The notes: generated from the sequence alone by a model not told the origin. Shown: positions 10,640 through 23,636, counted from the stretch's first letter. The stretch is 64,000 nt of DNA from Nymphaea colorata (GCF_008831285.2 NC_045145.1:21778040-21842039); one strand, 5' to 3'. Program-made: numbers and translations.

Positions 10640-12300
10640 CTTCTTCTTAGATTATAAGCGGCTATAGAGACACTAAATTTGATACGTTAATCTACAATTT
10701 AACCAGCGAATAGTTTAATAGTCGTTTTAGATTTTTATAAGAAATAACTTGGTATCCATCGCTCATTGAGTTCCTTGATTTAATTTCGTGTACAAATATG
10801 TCTGGCAGCCTTTCGTTTTCATCTAGTTTTTTTTTCTGAGACATGCATGGCCCATACTGGTGTATCTATCCTGTTTCTGATAGCTGTTGATAAATCTAAC
10901 TTTACGTTTTATGTCATCATTTTAAATTCATACGCAACTTTAAATTTATCAACAAAATTCTCCTAATAAATAGCATGAGCACACTACAAGACGACAAAGA
11001 GAGAAATGAGTTAAAAAAATTCTACATGTGTATTTGTCAAATACCACTAAACCCTACTTTGTTGATAAGAAACTTATTGGAAGTTTGTTGGCGCTCATAG
11101 AAGAGGAACGGGATGAACTTGAAGTATGATTTTGTAAGCTATAGTTACTAGTGACCGAGACAGAATTTTTTTCAAAAAACAGTAGAAACTTATATTTTTT
11201 GGAAATTTTAAAGAGGCCTATTATTCTTTAATTATGTTTTAAGAATGAGTGTGTTTATATATATATATACCCAACAAACCGTTTGTAGATTCATCTGATA
11301 GACGATTATTGGGTCTTATTGTTAGACCAGTTTAGATCCGGCCGTGATTCGCATGTTCTCATGTAACGAGATACTTTATAGTCTTTTGACTTGAAAACAA
11401 ATGAGCTGTTAATCTAATTTATTGGGTAAAAAATGGACATTTTATGTGAGAAATCAAAGGCTCTAAAAGAGCAACTGGGAAGATGCGTTTGGCTACATAA
11501 ACATTAACTCCAAGCAGGTTTTATGAAAATAAGAAAAATGGATTCCCCTAAAACAAGAAAATCTGAAATAAGAGATGCAAAGGGACCAATGTCCAATGGT
11601 AAGGACAAAATGAGAAGTGTAAAAAATCTACATTTTTTTAATCGGCACCCAATTCAAGAACAAAGCTGTGTCGGTGCACAAAATTTTGCTGATAACAAAA
11701 GTAACATCCCTTTTTTTACTGTGTAGTTAACCGCACACCAAAAACGATGCACACAACCTTTACCAATTCAAGAATAGTGTGATCCACCGTGAATTAATGC
11801 ACTCACATAAATTTGATAGCAACACTTTCTTATTAAAACATTTTTCTGAAGTTTCATATTTATAAATTTGTTTTTTTTTATAATTTGATGCTGCAAACAA
11901 GAAAAATGAAAGACGCACATGATCCTTATGTAGTCTGAGCTTAATGTGTTCTTGGTGTCGTCTTCTTAGTATAATGTACACTTGTTTTTGATAATTGAAT
12001 ATATAGATATCATGAGTAAGATATGAAACAAAAAAAGATAAGCATGCTTCCCTTTCTAAACTAAGACACGTCCGTTCTTATCCTTTACAACACTTTTTCT
12101 GAAAAATTTACAAAATATCACAAGTTCTCCTTTATTTTTTTATGTATATATGTTAACCTATGCTACAGTTTATGGTTATTTTTATATATGAATTTTTACA
12201 TTTATAAATCTTAACCTATTCCTTCATATGTAATTTTCAAACTTTTTAACAATGCATTAATGGGAGGGCTTTTGTGGTTGGACAGCTTGATAAGTAGATA
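10640..12300. other. Intergenic half of duplication unit 1
   Basis: No gene. The sequence is paralogous to 14465-15860 and, at its end, to the DNA before copy A. It contains a short TA tract near 11258. Open frames here (for example 11523-11726) are disrupted in the other copy, which argues against coding. Confidence 0.6.
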
Positions 12301-12517
12301 GCAAATTACTGCTCACCTGATCGCTCTTCAGGCTGACGGCGACAGGTTACAGGTGAGTTGCTTTTTTCTCTAGTTGAACAGAACCTTTCGTACAACAAAA
12401 CAGGGAAAAGAGAGCGCAGCCTCGGAAAAGGAGGAGGCTTCAAGCATACAGGCAAAAGGTCCACACAGAACGAATCAGAGGTCACAGGAAGATGCTTCCT
12501 CTCATGAACACTCAAAC

Positions 12518-14304
12518 TCACATCCTACTCGGGAACACAGAGCCGTGGGACAATGATCCCAAGGCCTTGGCCTTCTGCCTCAACACAGCCTTCTGCGTCT
12601 TTCCCGTTGAGGTCTTGGGCAGCTCCCCAAACACCACCGTCTTCGGCACCATGTAGTGAGGGAGATTCTCCCTGCAGAAAGCAATAATCTCTTTCTCGCT
12701 CGTCCTCCCCTGGTACTCCTGCTTCAGGCTCAGGAAGGCACAGGGCGTCTCCCCCCAGTACTCGTCCGGCCGGGCCACGACGGCAGCCTCGTCGACCGCC
12801 GGGTGCCCATAGAGCGTCGACTCAACCTCCACGCTGCTGACGTTCTCGCCGCCGCTTATGATGACGTCCTTGGATCTATCCTTTATCTCGATGTACCCAT
12901 CAGGGTGCATGACTCCTACATCCCCGGTAAAGAACCAGCCATCCCTCATGCACATGGCTGTGGCCTCTGGGTTCTTCAAGTATCCTAACATGAGGCACCC
13001 TCCTCTGAACACTATCTCCCCCATTTTCCGGCCATTTCTAGGCACACTCTTGAGCGTATCCTTGTCAACGACGTTCACTTCCGCCATGGATAGCGTCCCT
13101 ACGCCCTGCCTGGCCTTTAGCCTGGCACGGTCTTCTGCAGGCAGGCAATTCCAGCCTGGTTTCCATGCGCAGGTGACAGCTACCCCTCCCGTCTCCGTCA
13201 GTCCATACCCATGAGTTATTAAGAATCCGAGTGCCTCGACTCGCAAGAGAACGGCAGCCGGCGGCGGAGAACCGGATGTCAGGATATGGACCGGATGAAG
13301 TAGGTACCGCTTTTGGCTGGCGGAGAATGAGTTGGCGATCATGTTGAGGACGACCGGCGCGCCGCACATGTGGGTCACCTTGTGGTCGGATATGGCCGAG
13401 CGTATGGCCGACGAGTCGAAGCGTCTCAGGCAAACGTTGGTGCCGCCGACGGCCGCCATCGCCCAAGTGAAGCTCCAGCCGTTGGCGTGGAACATGGGCA
13501 AGGTCCACAGGTAGACCGGTCGGCCGGCGACTCCCCAGATTACCAATGCATCGAGGGCGCTTAGGAAGAGGCTGCGGTGGCAATGAACTACGCCCTTCGG
13601 CTCGGAAGTTGTGCCTGATGTATAGTTGAGGACCATGGGATCCCAGTCGTTGGTTGGCCTCACCCATTTGAACAGAGGGTCGCCTCTCCTGAGCAGCTCT
13701 TCGTAAGTAGCGATGATCTGAAGCCCGTTGATTTTCAACTCAGATCCATCGTCATCAGCATCTTCTTGTCCGATCAAAACCACCATCGGCAGCTTTCCGG
13801 ATTGAACGGACACCAAGGCCATGGCTTCGGTTACGACCTGCAGAAATTGGTAGTCAACAATGGCAAGTTTCGCCTCGCCGTGAAGGAGAAGAACTGACAG
13901 CATCCGGGCGTCGAGGCGGGTGTTGATGGTGTTGAGAACCGCTCCGCACATGGGCACACCGAAGTGCGCCTCATACATGGCGGGAATGTTGGGGGCAACA
14001 ATCGACACCTACGTTACCGAGAAACAAAGCATAGATTCATAAGAGCAGTCCACGAGAAGTTGCAGAAATGGAAGAAAATGAAAGAGATGCGTATATGTGT
14101 TGTTACCACGTCGCCCCTGGTTATGCCGAGGGAGGAGAGAGAGGAGGCGAGCCTTAAGCATCTCTCCTGAGTTTGAGACCAGGTGTAGGTGGTAGTGTTG
14201 TAGATGATTGAGGTGCAGTCGCCATACACCAGGGCCGCCCTCTCTAGAAAGTTCAGAGGAGTGAGTGGGACTGAGTTTGCAGAGCAGGGCTTCAATTGGT
14301 CCAT
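12518..14304 (-). CDS. Peroxisomal acyl-activating enzyme (acyl-CoA synthetase), copy B
   Basis: Tandem duplicate of copy A with the same two-exon structure: 14304-14107 (66 codons) and 14008-12518, phase 0, total 562 residues. All AMP-binding and catalytic motifs of copy A are present (YTSGTTSEPKG, GYGLTETGG, GWFFTGDVG, LPKTSTGK), and the C terminus is again SRM, a PTS1-type signal. The clearest protein difference is a three-residue shortening next to MIAN (copy A has QANSLPAGQKRY, copy B has SFSASQKRY), in the segment before the HPVHILTSG strand. Most other changes are conservative single substitutions. The frame is intact and the promoter is conserved, so both copies look functional. Substrate unknown. 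Confidence 0.93.
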
Positions 14305-14394
14305 GGCGAGAGAGCGAAAGAGAGAGGTCTTGCTTCCTAATGGACAGTGAAAGAGAGGGAGAGAGCGTTTGTTCTGGAGTAGCTATGGCTTGTT

Positions 14395-14404
14395 CCTTTT
14401 TATA
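14395..14404 (-). promoter_or_regulatory. TATA box of AAE copy B
   Basis: TATAAAAAGG on the minus strand, about 90 bases upstream of the copy B start codon, at the same distance as in copy A. Confidence 0.7.
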
Positions 14405-14464
14405 GAGCATTCTGCCATCATCGGTGCTCATGGTCTCTGGTTTCGATGGCACATGCATTCAAGC

Positions 14465-15860
14465 TTCTTCTTAGATTCTAAACTGCCATAGAGACAATAA
14501 ATTTTATACGTTAATCTACAATTTAACAAGCGAATAGTTTAATTGTACAAATTTGGTATCCATCTCTCATTTGAGTACCTTGATTTAATTTCGTGTACAA
14601 ATATGTCTGGCTGCCTTTCTTTTTCACCTAGTTTTTTTTATGAGACATGCGTGGCCCATATTGGTGTATCTATCCTGTTTCTGATAGCTGTTGATAAATC
14701 TAACTTTACATTTTATGTGATCATTTCAAATTCATACGCAACTTTAAATTTATCAACAAAATTCTCCTAATAAATAGCATGAGCACTCTACAAGACGACA
14801 AAGAGAGAAATGACTTAAAAAAATTCTATATGTGTATTTGTCAAATACCACTCACTAAACCCTACTTTGTTGATAAGAAACATATTGGAAGTTTGTAAGC
14901 GCTGGTAGAAGAGGAACGGGATTAACTTGAAGTATGATTTTGTAAGCTATAGTTATTAGTGGCCGAGTTTTCAAAAAGCAGTACAAACTTATATTTTTTA
15001 GAAATTTTAAAGAGGCATATTATTCTTTAAATATGTTTTAAGAAAGAGTGTGTCATATATATATATATATACACACACTCTATATATATATATCTGGCTG
15101 TGACTCGCATGTTCTCCTGTAACGAGATACTTTATAGTCTTTTAACTTGAAAACAAATGCGCTGTTAATCTAATTTAATGGGGGTAAAAAATGGACATTT
15201 TATGTGAGAAATCAAATGCTCTAAAAGAGCAACTAGGAAGATGCGTTTGGCTACATAAACATTAACTCTAAGCAGGTTTTATGAAAATAAGAAAAATGCA
15301 TTCCCCTAAAACAAGAAAATCTGAAATAAGAGATCCAAAGGGACCAATGTCCAATGGTAAGGACAAAATGAGAAGTGTAAAAAATCTACATTTTTTTTTA
15401 AATTAGTAAGAAACGTGTTGGAGTGGAAGGGGGCGGCACCCAATTCAAGAACAAAGCTGCACAAAATTTTATGGGGCAAATAACAAAAGTAACATCCCTT
15501 TTCTTACTGTGTAGTTAACCGGCACACCAAATGCGATGCACACAACCTTTACCAATTCAAGAATAGTGTGATCCACCGTGAATTAATGCACTAATATAAA
15601 TTTGATAGCCACACTTTCTTATTAAAGCATTTTTCTGAAGTTTCATATTTATAAATTTGTTTCTTTTTTATAATTTGAACCTCCAGACAAGAAAAATAAA
15701 AGACGCACATGATCCTTATGTAGTCTGAGTTTAATGTGTTCTTGGTGTCGTCTTCTTAGTATAATGTATACTTGTTTTTGATAATTGAATATATAGATAT
15801 CATGAGTAAGATATGAAACTAAAAAATGCGGATGCTTCCCTTTATAAATTAATGCTGACG
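14465..15860. other. Upstream flank of AAE copy B
   Basis: Non-coding, paralogous to 10640-12050. A run of TA, a CACACACTC block and TA again (15057-15093) forms a self-complementary microsatellite that is much longer than its partner in unit 1. Confidence 0.6.
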
Positions 15861-16099
15861 TCCATTTTTTATAAATTAAAAATGGATATGAGCATTTGCA
15901 GCAAGTTGGCACATAATTTTGCTTCAACTCGGACATCAGTATGGTATATTAATACGAATACGCAGGTAGGCCGGCGGGCAGCCGCCTCATGAAATTTGAG
16001 TAGTCGCAAACTGTGGCCCGCTCTGAATTAAATGGAATGGGTACCTCGGCGATCCGCTATTCAACTAATCATAAATGATGAACTTTTGATTGGTTAATA

Positions 16100-16425
16100 G
16101 CTCGGATTTCAATCACACATATACTTTTAGCTACATCTACTTTTTCAAATATTCACATATTCATATTTGATATTGACAAAAAAAATTCTTTCTGAATTCA
16201 AAGTTCAATTTCACAATCTGATCACCATCTAATTTTTACATTCATATCCGAATTTAAATCTGAAATCTAAGCTATCCGATCAATTTTGAAATATGAGAGA
16301 ATTACATATGTATTTATGATCTAAATTTGATTGGATATGTACGTATATGCGAATTCGATTGAATTTCATTTCTCAAATCTGAATCTCCGATTTCTTATTC
16401 ATATATATATATTGTATTTGATTTT
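16100..16425. repeat. AT-rich degenerate repeat relic
   Basis: Dense in TTCAAAT, GAATTC and ATCTGAAT words like those at 41960-42265, 56430-56710 and 58430-58750. Probably a decayed, rearranged member of the same dispersed family. Confidence 0.35.
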
Positions 16426-16570
16426 GTTGGAAACAGTTTGATTTTAACATTTCATGGCACATGGGTTGCTTAGAAGAGGGTGGATGAACAAATTAGGTTA
16501 GCTGGACGGCTCATGCGTGATCATGAATAATGAGTGCACAGTGATGACGATGGTGATGATGGCGTATGGC

Positions 16571-16621
16571 GATGACGCCACTGATGACGATCCGGGATGA
16601 CGCCATTGATGACGATCCAGG
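16571..16621. repeat. 25-bp tandem duplication
   Basis: GATGACGCCA, C or T, TGATGACGATCC occurs twice in register at 16571 and 16596, within a GATGA-rich stretch. Confidence 0.75.
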
Positions 16622-16639
16622 GGACGTTGTGTGCATTAT

Positions 16640-17146
16640 GTAAAGCGTGGCGTCTCATGCATACCAGTCTATGTGCCATGCGATTAAATGAAACTACACC
16701 TGTTTAAATGTTTGACACGACAACTTACACGAATTCCAAGCCTGCATGAAATTGATGGACAAATAGGTCACGTTTGTTCAATTTCCAAAAAAAATATAAA
16801 GGAAAAAGTTTCCTGACGTTGCATCTATGCCCAAATTTAATATCATAAAAAGAAGTGAAGTAGGTTCCAGATCCAGATTCAGGTTGAGGGTTGGGGTTGA
16901 AGTCACAGATCTGATCAGCGGAAGCAGTGCACATGGCTCTGAAATTAATTCCATTATCCACAGCAAGAAGCTCATGATTTGAGCATAATATACGATGAAC
17001 CTTCGTTCAGATCTGTTGCAAAGTCTCGGGTGATCTTCATTTGATGGTCAAAATGTTTGATCCTCAACTCAAGGCAGGTCTGACAATATCTCCGGAATTT
17101 CTAATGCCAGTTTTATTAACCATCGTACAGTGGCAAAAGGCTGAAG
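16640..17146. other. Intergenic DNA, nothing recognised
   Basis: Short frames on both strands, none with a motif or splice context. Confidence 0.4.
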
Positions 17147-17148
17147 TA

Positions 17149-17618
17149 GGGGTGAACAGGAGCGAAATGAGCTCGAATTCAGTCACCTTGAACTCGACTC
17201 GACTAATAAAACCTCGAACTCGATAATAACTCGACCGAAGCAGCTCTACTCGACTACTAAAACCTCGAACTCGATAATAACTCGACGGAAGCAGTTCGAC
17301 TTAGCAAGTATGTGTTGAACTTGAACTCGACTTTATTAAGGTTCAACAAACTCGTTCAAATAAAATTGATATTCATCGTTACATGCTGAGCTTGAGCTTG
17401 ACTCTATTAAGGCTCGACAAACTCGTTTGAGTATAATTGTTATTCATCCTTATGTGTTGAGCTCGAGCTTGACTCGATTAAGGCTCTAACTCGATTATTT
17501 GAACGTGTCGACTCTTGAACTCGAGCTCGACTCGTTAAGCAAATGACTCGGCTCGAACTCGTTCACCAGCCGAGATTTAATGAGTCGAGCTCGAGTGGCT
17601 CGACTCGTTGTTCACCCC
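17149..17618. mobile_element. Non-autonomous DNA element with GGGGTGAAC termini and TA target site
   Basis: The 470-bp element begins GGGGTGAACA and ends TGTTCACCCC, giving perfect inverted termini of 10 bases with TA directly outside each end. The interior is a low-complexity array of CTCGAACTCGA- and GAGCTCGAGC-type words with internal duplications (for example ACCTCGAACTCGATAATAAC twice). It has no coding capacity. A second, window-truncated member starts at 63823. TA duplication suggests mobilisation by a Tc1/mariner-like or similar transposase; the superfamily is inference. Confidence 0.7.
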
Positions 17619-17639
17619 TACTGGGAAGAGATGCATATC

Positions 17640-18900
17640 TTGATTGAGATTTCCTTCATACTCCTTGTCATGAGCGCTCATGAAAGTCAGATCAATGTTA
17701 GTCATCGATAAAAATTTTAGCATAGCTGGTTGGATTGGTGATATGTGAATGACATATTGCTAGGTCGATTTTCATGAATACTATGCTCTTAAACCCTATG
17801 AAGCGGCCAACGAGAGATCAAGTTGACGATACACCTTTACCCACGTTAGATCTCTAAACCCTAGGGGCAGAGAAAGTCTGCCCATTGTTTTCGCAGCTTT
17901 CAAGCTCCTATCGACATGCCTACAAAGAGAGTGATAAGGTTTCTTTTTGGTGGAACAACTTGAGAATCGTTATTGGTTTAGACTCTGGCTCGGCTTCAAA
18001 CCTCATTCTTTATAAACAAATTTGGACCCTGACTAGCATAATAGCGATATTGGTACCTAATCGGGTCGAGTCTTTATCGATATCATACTTCGATTTGGAT
18101 TGTCATGAAATCCTAAATTTGAATCCGATTACTAACTGGATTCAAATTCCTTTTAACCGGATTCAGTTAAACAGTTTTAAATTGGATTAATAACCAGATC
18201 ATACATATTTTTGTCAAGAATTAATGCACACACAATTCCGGAACTGTACATGTATGAAGAGGCGGAGTCACATATAGGTTGTTTGCTCAGTTGCGTATTT
18301 AAATATTTTTGAATATTTGTTATGTAGTGTAATATATGAAGAGTGCCCTGTTCAAAATATTTTCCAAGTAGCATTGAACAAAAAAGGAACCTGTAGAGCT
18401 TGAAGGATGGAGAAGAGTCTCCAATTAATTAGCTCGGATCTCTAGTTATCACATTAGTAGTGCCTCTTCTCATTTCCATATTTACATATTAATGCTCTTT
18501 AGTCATTTTGTTATGCAGTAGAAGGATTCCCTCTCTTGAAAATAACTTTTAACTGTACAACAGTTGTGTGTGGCAGTTCAAATAACAAAAAAGGAATCTG
18601 AAATTATTATCCTAGGCCATCAAAAATGGAAAACTCATCCATCTTCAAAGCCTTTCCTTCTCCACTCTCAACTTGAATTCTGTTAATTTGTAAGATAAAG
18701 TTGTATGAAAAACTTAATTCCATGCCATCAAACGGCCCTGTGTGTCAACAACACTTATAATTTTCAAAAACCCAAAATAAACAGTTAAAGTTAAAATGCT
18801 TAATTTTTAGGCCATTTCTGGGATTAGTATCGAAATCTTTTAACTTTACATATCTAAGTGAATACAAATTTATTTAGATTATTTTTGAAAAAATAAATAA
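17640..18900. other. Intergenic DNA, nothing recognised
   Basis: The 101-codon frame at 17885-18190 has no motif that I recognise, and its C-terminal part is built from AT-rich repeat words (GATTCAAATTCC). Not annotated as a gene. Confidence 0.35.
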
Positions 18901-18905
18901 AAAAT

Positions 18906-18929
18906 CTCTCTCTCTCTCTCTCTCTCTGA
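18906..18929. repeat. (CT)n microsatellite
   Basis: About twelve CT units without interruption. Confidence 0.9.
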
Positions 18930-19870
18930 CTGTGATTCCAGATAAGAAATGCTACACAGCCACCCATCGGCCCCTCCTTTTTGTTCTTTTATCCTTATTT
19001 TCCGCTTGAAGCTCTCTGTCACATCACGAGCGCTCACTCTTATTTATGCAGGGCCGGTTATGTGCACATCAATAACCAAAATACATTGTTCAAAGGATAG
19101 AAAATATTTGACAAAAAGTTATGAAAAGTTAAAAGTGAACATTTTATTCGCAACAAATTTGAAAAATACCAACTCCCCTCTTTTTATTTTTTATCTTTTA
19201 GTGTAATTTCTCAACGGGGTCACAACTGCGTGGGCATGCATAGTTCCCTTGCAGCCCCGCTGATGGGTAAGCGCCCTTTGTTTGAATGAATGAATGAATG
19301 AATGAAATGAATATAAAATAGGAACGACGGGGCACCAGCAGAAAGAACACCATTTATAAGGAAGATTACGTTGAGCAAAAGGGACGATGAATTCATTATA
19401 GTGGCATAGGAACGAATTCCTTGCATTAGGGTGGAAGGTCTGATCTTCATATATCTTCTAGTCAAATTTCTCCAGTCCAAGAGCCAGCACCGCTTACGAC
19501 TACACAAACTTGACATTCAATAGACTCAAACCAGTCGGCCATGGAGAATTTAGCAATGGAGACGATAGTCCATGGCCAGGTGATCAGGCTGACGCAGCTA
19601 ACCAGTGGCCGAGCTACTTAGTCCATGCCCGTCCATCAAAAATCTCGTTACAATATCTCAATATCAGATTTTTATGACTCAAAAATTACATGTGGTGTTC
19701 ACACCAAATTTGTGTTACCCACACAAATGCCACCATAAAAATTCTTACCTCCACTATTACAGCTAATTATGAAGAGATTTAAGCATGGGACTTTTGCCCT
19801 TGGGGCATATTCAGGAGAATATCTTTTAAATCCTCCCACAGATATCTACAGAATTCTCTGACAGGACACC
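18930..19870. other. Intergenic DNA with a GAAT repeat
   Basis: A (GAAT)n microsatellite lies at 19283-19313. Otherwise only short uninformative frames. Confidence 0.5.
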
Positions 19871-20041
19871 CAGGGGCAGAGGGAGGGGGGCGCCTAGGCC
19901 ATGGCCCCACCCAACCAAATGAAAAAAAAAGTGTAAAAATTGATTTTTTTTTTTTTTGCCTTCATAAATATGAGTTCAGTTTGACCCTATCCAAATCAGC
20001 CTCCATTTGGCCCGTCCCTGAAAAAAATCCTGACTCCGACC
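19871..20041. mobile_element. Short hAT-like non-autonomous element
   Basis: The left end reads CAGGGGCAGAGGGAGG and the right end, complemented, reads GGTCGGAGTCAGGATTTTTT. Both resemble the CAGGGGCGGAGCCAGG-type terminal inverted repeats of plant hAT elements. The interior carries A and T runs and no coding. Target duplication not resolved. Confidence 0.5.
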
Positions 20042-20890
20042 TTAAGATCACCTACTAACATCATGTGCAATTTCAGGTATTGAGCCTCCACACTTTCGAA
20101 ACTATATGTATGGTAACAAGAGCATCCAATCTTAATTTGGAAAAACCTGCATCCAAATTTTGAGGATTTCTTTGGTCACATTTTCCATATAAAGTTCAAG
20201 TATTTGTTTCTTAAGGACGCATGGTTTTCAAAAGTCTGTCACAATTCGGGCTGTCTACTCATTGTCACAAATATCGTTTTCAGGTTTTAAACAATGAAAG
20301 TCTTTTTCAAGTATAATAAATAGCGCTGAAAATCTAAGAATTTTTTTAAAAAATTAAAGAAAAGAGATCAGAAAAAATAAAACATGAATGAAAGTTAAAA
20401 TTTGGTAACTAAAAAATATAAAAAATTTATGCAAAATCCAAAATAAAAGATTTTTTTTTGAAAAAACACATTTTCACATGTTTTTGTTTCAACATTTTCT
20501 AGGAAACACTTCTTTTTTTCTCATTTTTCGGTTGATTTATTTTTTAACAATTTTTTTTTTGAAAAAATGCATTTTCTGTACCTACTGAACTATGATGACT
20601 AATAATTTGATCTAACACTTCCATATGCTTTTTCTGTAAAATTATATGTTTGATCTTCTAAAGATAAAAGAAAATTAATTTGTTTTGCTTCACTATGTTG
20701 CATGTATATGTAGGTTTCTTTGAAGATTTGAAAATGATTAAAACCCATAAAATTCTATAAATATTCTAACCATGTGGTACAAAGCATACTTTTTTAATTG
20801 GAAAAGATAGTTCCCCTATATTAGATAACCCACATTTATGATATCGTGTTTTGGTTTGTGAGAAAATAGTCATATTTCAGTTGTCACAAT
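20042..20890. other. AT-rich intergenic DNA
   Basis: Long A and T homopolymer blocks around 20330-20580. No gene, RNA or ordered repeat seen. Confidence 0.5.
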
Positions 20891-20996
20891 GAAGCAGTGG
20901 CAAAGTCAGAAATTTTTGGATATGAGGTACTAGTACATAGTATGTGAAAAATCTTTTAAATTAAAATATATGTTATTTTAAAAATAAAGTAAATAA

Positions 20997-21245
20997 TCAT
21001 AGTTATGAACAAACTTACAATTGGTTGCAACAAGCAAATAATATCATTCCTGTTATGGACAAAATTACAATTGGTTAATGACATAAAAAAAGTCAATTGA
21101 ATATGACTAATGTTATCAACAAATTTACAATTAGTATCAAAAAGTAAATGAAATGACTATAGTTATAAACAAATTTACAATTGGTCTCAAAAAGCAAGTC
21201 AAAAAACTATAGTCATGAACAAAATTACAAGTGGCCTCATCTGTC
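20997..21245. repeat. Subterminal direct repeats, about 54-bp period
   Basis: Five degenerate copies of a unit containing GTTATGAACAAAATTACAAT, starting near 20997, 21050, 21105, 21157 and 21211. They sit next to the terminus at the 3' end of the transposase, where hAT elements carry subterminal transposase-binding repeats. That role is inferred. Confidence 0.75.
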
Positions 21246-21329
21246 TTTCATATTTTGAAAACGATGCATGATGGCTTCATCACTGATACTATCAAATGTG
21301 TTCAACTCAATGTAAGTGGCTAAAACATC

Positions 21330-23545
21330 GTTAACCTATTCATCTTCCATCTTGTTTCGAAGCCTAGTTTTGATAATGTTCATAGTTGAAAATGCTCTCT
21401 CAGCACTTGCAGTTGCAATTGATAAAATTAGTGCCAATTTAATTAATAGATAGAGAAAATATTATGCGTTTTCTAGTTGTTACGCTCATTTCAGATAGCT
21501 CAGTTAAAGATTTCAAATTTAAAAACTCTTAAGTGGTTTTCATGTCTTCAACATACACATTTAATTGACTTTCAATCTACAAAAATCTGTTTCATTGAAG
21601 TCTTTAGGATAGAACTCAACAAAACAAATAAACTTATATTTGTCAAAAGCAGAAAAACTATTCTTTGGACTTAAACATACCATTGAAAGAAGAAACTCTG
21701 TATTTGCCTTAGTGAAACGACTGTTCAACTCTTGAAGTTGCATATCAATAACAACATAAAATACTTCAACACGATAATGATGCGAAAATGTAGTCCTTTC
21801 ACGTACATGTCTGGGTCGTCCTTGAGGTGTATAGATTTCCTCTAAATCAGACACATATATCAAATTTGTTGCAAAATGTAGAAATCTCACTCATAAGAGT
21901 CCCAACCATTATCTTTCAAATCTCGAAGGCATATTTTTGATACAATAACTAAATTCATAGCATTTCCAATATCTTCATGTTTTCATTGGAGTGCTTGTAA
22001 AAGTGTGTCAGTTATCCCCAAAACTTTATACTTCAACTGCAAGCTAAATATAAATTCAAGATTTTGCAATGCATATATCAATTCAAGTGCCTCCTATTTT
22101 CCTTTACTTATATTTTCTACAATAAAATCTAATGCAGAAGGATACATGTTGACTAAATTGACTAAAACATCATAATGAGAACTCCAGTGAGTATCAGCAG
22201 GTCGTTTGAGACTCATATTTAATCCTCGTCCTGTTTGAAGTTCACTTAACTCAAGTGCTTCAGCAATTCTCATGCATTGCTTCCCAAATAAGCTTAGACA
22301 TTTTGCAAGAAATAGAAAAAAAATTGACAATTTGGATAACATTTCAAAGAAGAACCTAGTTACTAGGTGATGTTCAACAACAACAACTAGTGTCTGTTGG
22401 AGTTGATGTGCAAAACAGTAAATATAATATGCACACTCATTCTCATTTAATATAAGAGTTTTTAGTCCATTAAATGCTCTTTTCATATGGCTTGCTCCAT
22501 CATAACTTTGTCCACGCAAACTTGCTATGTTCAATCCATGCTTACAAAATGTTTTTTCTATCGCTGCTTTTAATGATATGACACTTGTCTCAAGAACATA
22601 TACAAAGGTAAAAAATCGCTCAACTACTTAACCATTTTTATTAACAAATTGTAATACAATAGCCATTTATTTTTTAGTCGATATATCTCGAAGCAATAGA
22701 AAAAAAAGTACCTCCAAGCTCCTTCACAATAACATTTATAGTTTCTATTACACATGCTCTTGTAATATCCTTTTGCACATCAGGAGATTTCAGCTTGTTA
22801 TTCTCTGAAACATTCTTCAATACAACTTTATCAATTTGGCTACTAATCTTTGTAAACGATTTCAATAATTTTTACAAACGATTTCAATATCTCGATAAAA
22901 TTTCATCTATTGAAAGAAGGTTCACTTTCATCATGCCCTTAAAATGGTAATCATTGCCTTAATAATATTCTTATTATATTAATAAATGCCCAAAGATGAG
23001 TTTGATATTTATTTTTTTGTTGGTCACTTTGCTTTTGAAGCATTACATTGATATGCTTTCTTTGCTGCATTAGGCTTGTACACTTCATTCATACTACATT
23101 ATGATTATGATAACTGTTAGAACCCCAATATGTAAATCAAATCTTTTCTCCTTTCCTTTGCAACAAATCTATCAGTATGTTCTGTCTTAAAAAGTTAGCA
23201 ATATTAACAATATGCTCTATGTTTGCTTGGACAGTACTCCAACCAATTCTTATACTTATCAAACCATTTTGGATTAAACTTTCACTTTTGATGGTTGGGT
23301 TGAAAATCACAATTGCAAGGCTGACAAGGGCCTTGCAGAAGATGAGCTCTGCGAATTCTTTCTCAAACATTTGGATGATAAGTTGACATAGGAGGATGAA
23401 GCGCAGGATCTACATGCAACTTTGCTTCGTCAAATTCTATATCATTTTGCTTGTCACTTGATTCTCCTTCTTTTAATGTTTTGATTTCTTCTCGTTTTGA
23501 AGAATGTTTATTAGATATAAGCATTCTCACCACAAACTTATCCAT
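21330..23545 (-). pseudogene. hAT transposase pseudogene
   Basis: Transposase parts can be followed in order on the minus strand, in several frames broken by stops. The N-terminal part (about 23545-23180) shows DPALHPPMSTYHPN, then a TTF-type zinc-finger region with GPCQPCNCDF, KFNPKWFDKYKNWLEY and C-YC remnants. Then come QKDITRACVIETIN (about 22770), GQSYDGASHM with CFAHQLQ (22534-22400), RPADTHWSSHY (about 22170), and the C-terminal dimerisation motif ATASAERAFSTMN (about 21380-21420). These are the conserved blocks of plant ZMYM1-like hAT transposases with a DUF4371 segment. Frameshifts and stops between blocks show it is dead. Confidence 0.8.
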
Positions 23546-23636
23546 GCCTATTCATTAAAAATAAAATAAAAAATATTAGCATATAAAGAATATTTATACT
23601 TCATAGTTTTATTTCTTTAAATCTCTTATGGTTGTA

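Larger units (their letters stand above)
8240..15860. repeat. Two-copy tandem segmental duplication (about 3.8 kb period)
   Basis: Unit 1 (about 8240-12095) and unit 2 (about 12096-15860) align along their whole length. They share the region before the gene end (TTAACAATGCATTAATG at 8440 and 12247), the gene itself, its promoter, and the far flank (AATTCAAGAATAGTGTGATC at 11764 and 15555). The offset varies between roughly 3790 and 3833 because of small indels. Coding parts are much more alike than flanks, which contain many indels and a TA tract difference (11258 against 15057). Confidence 0.9.
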
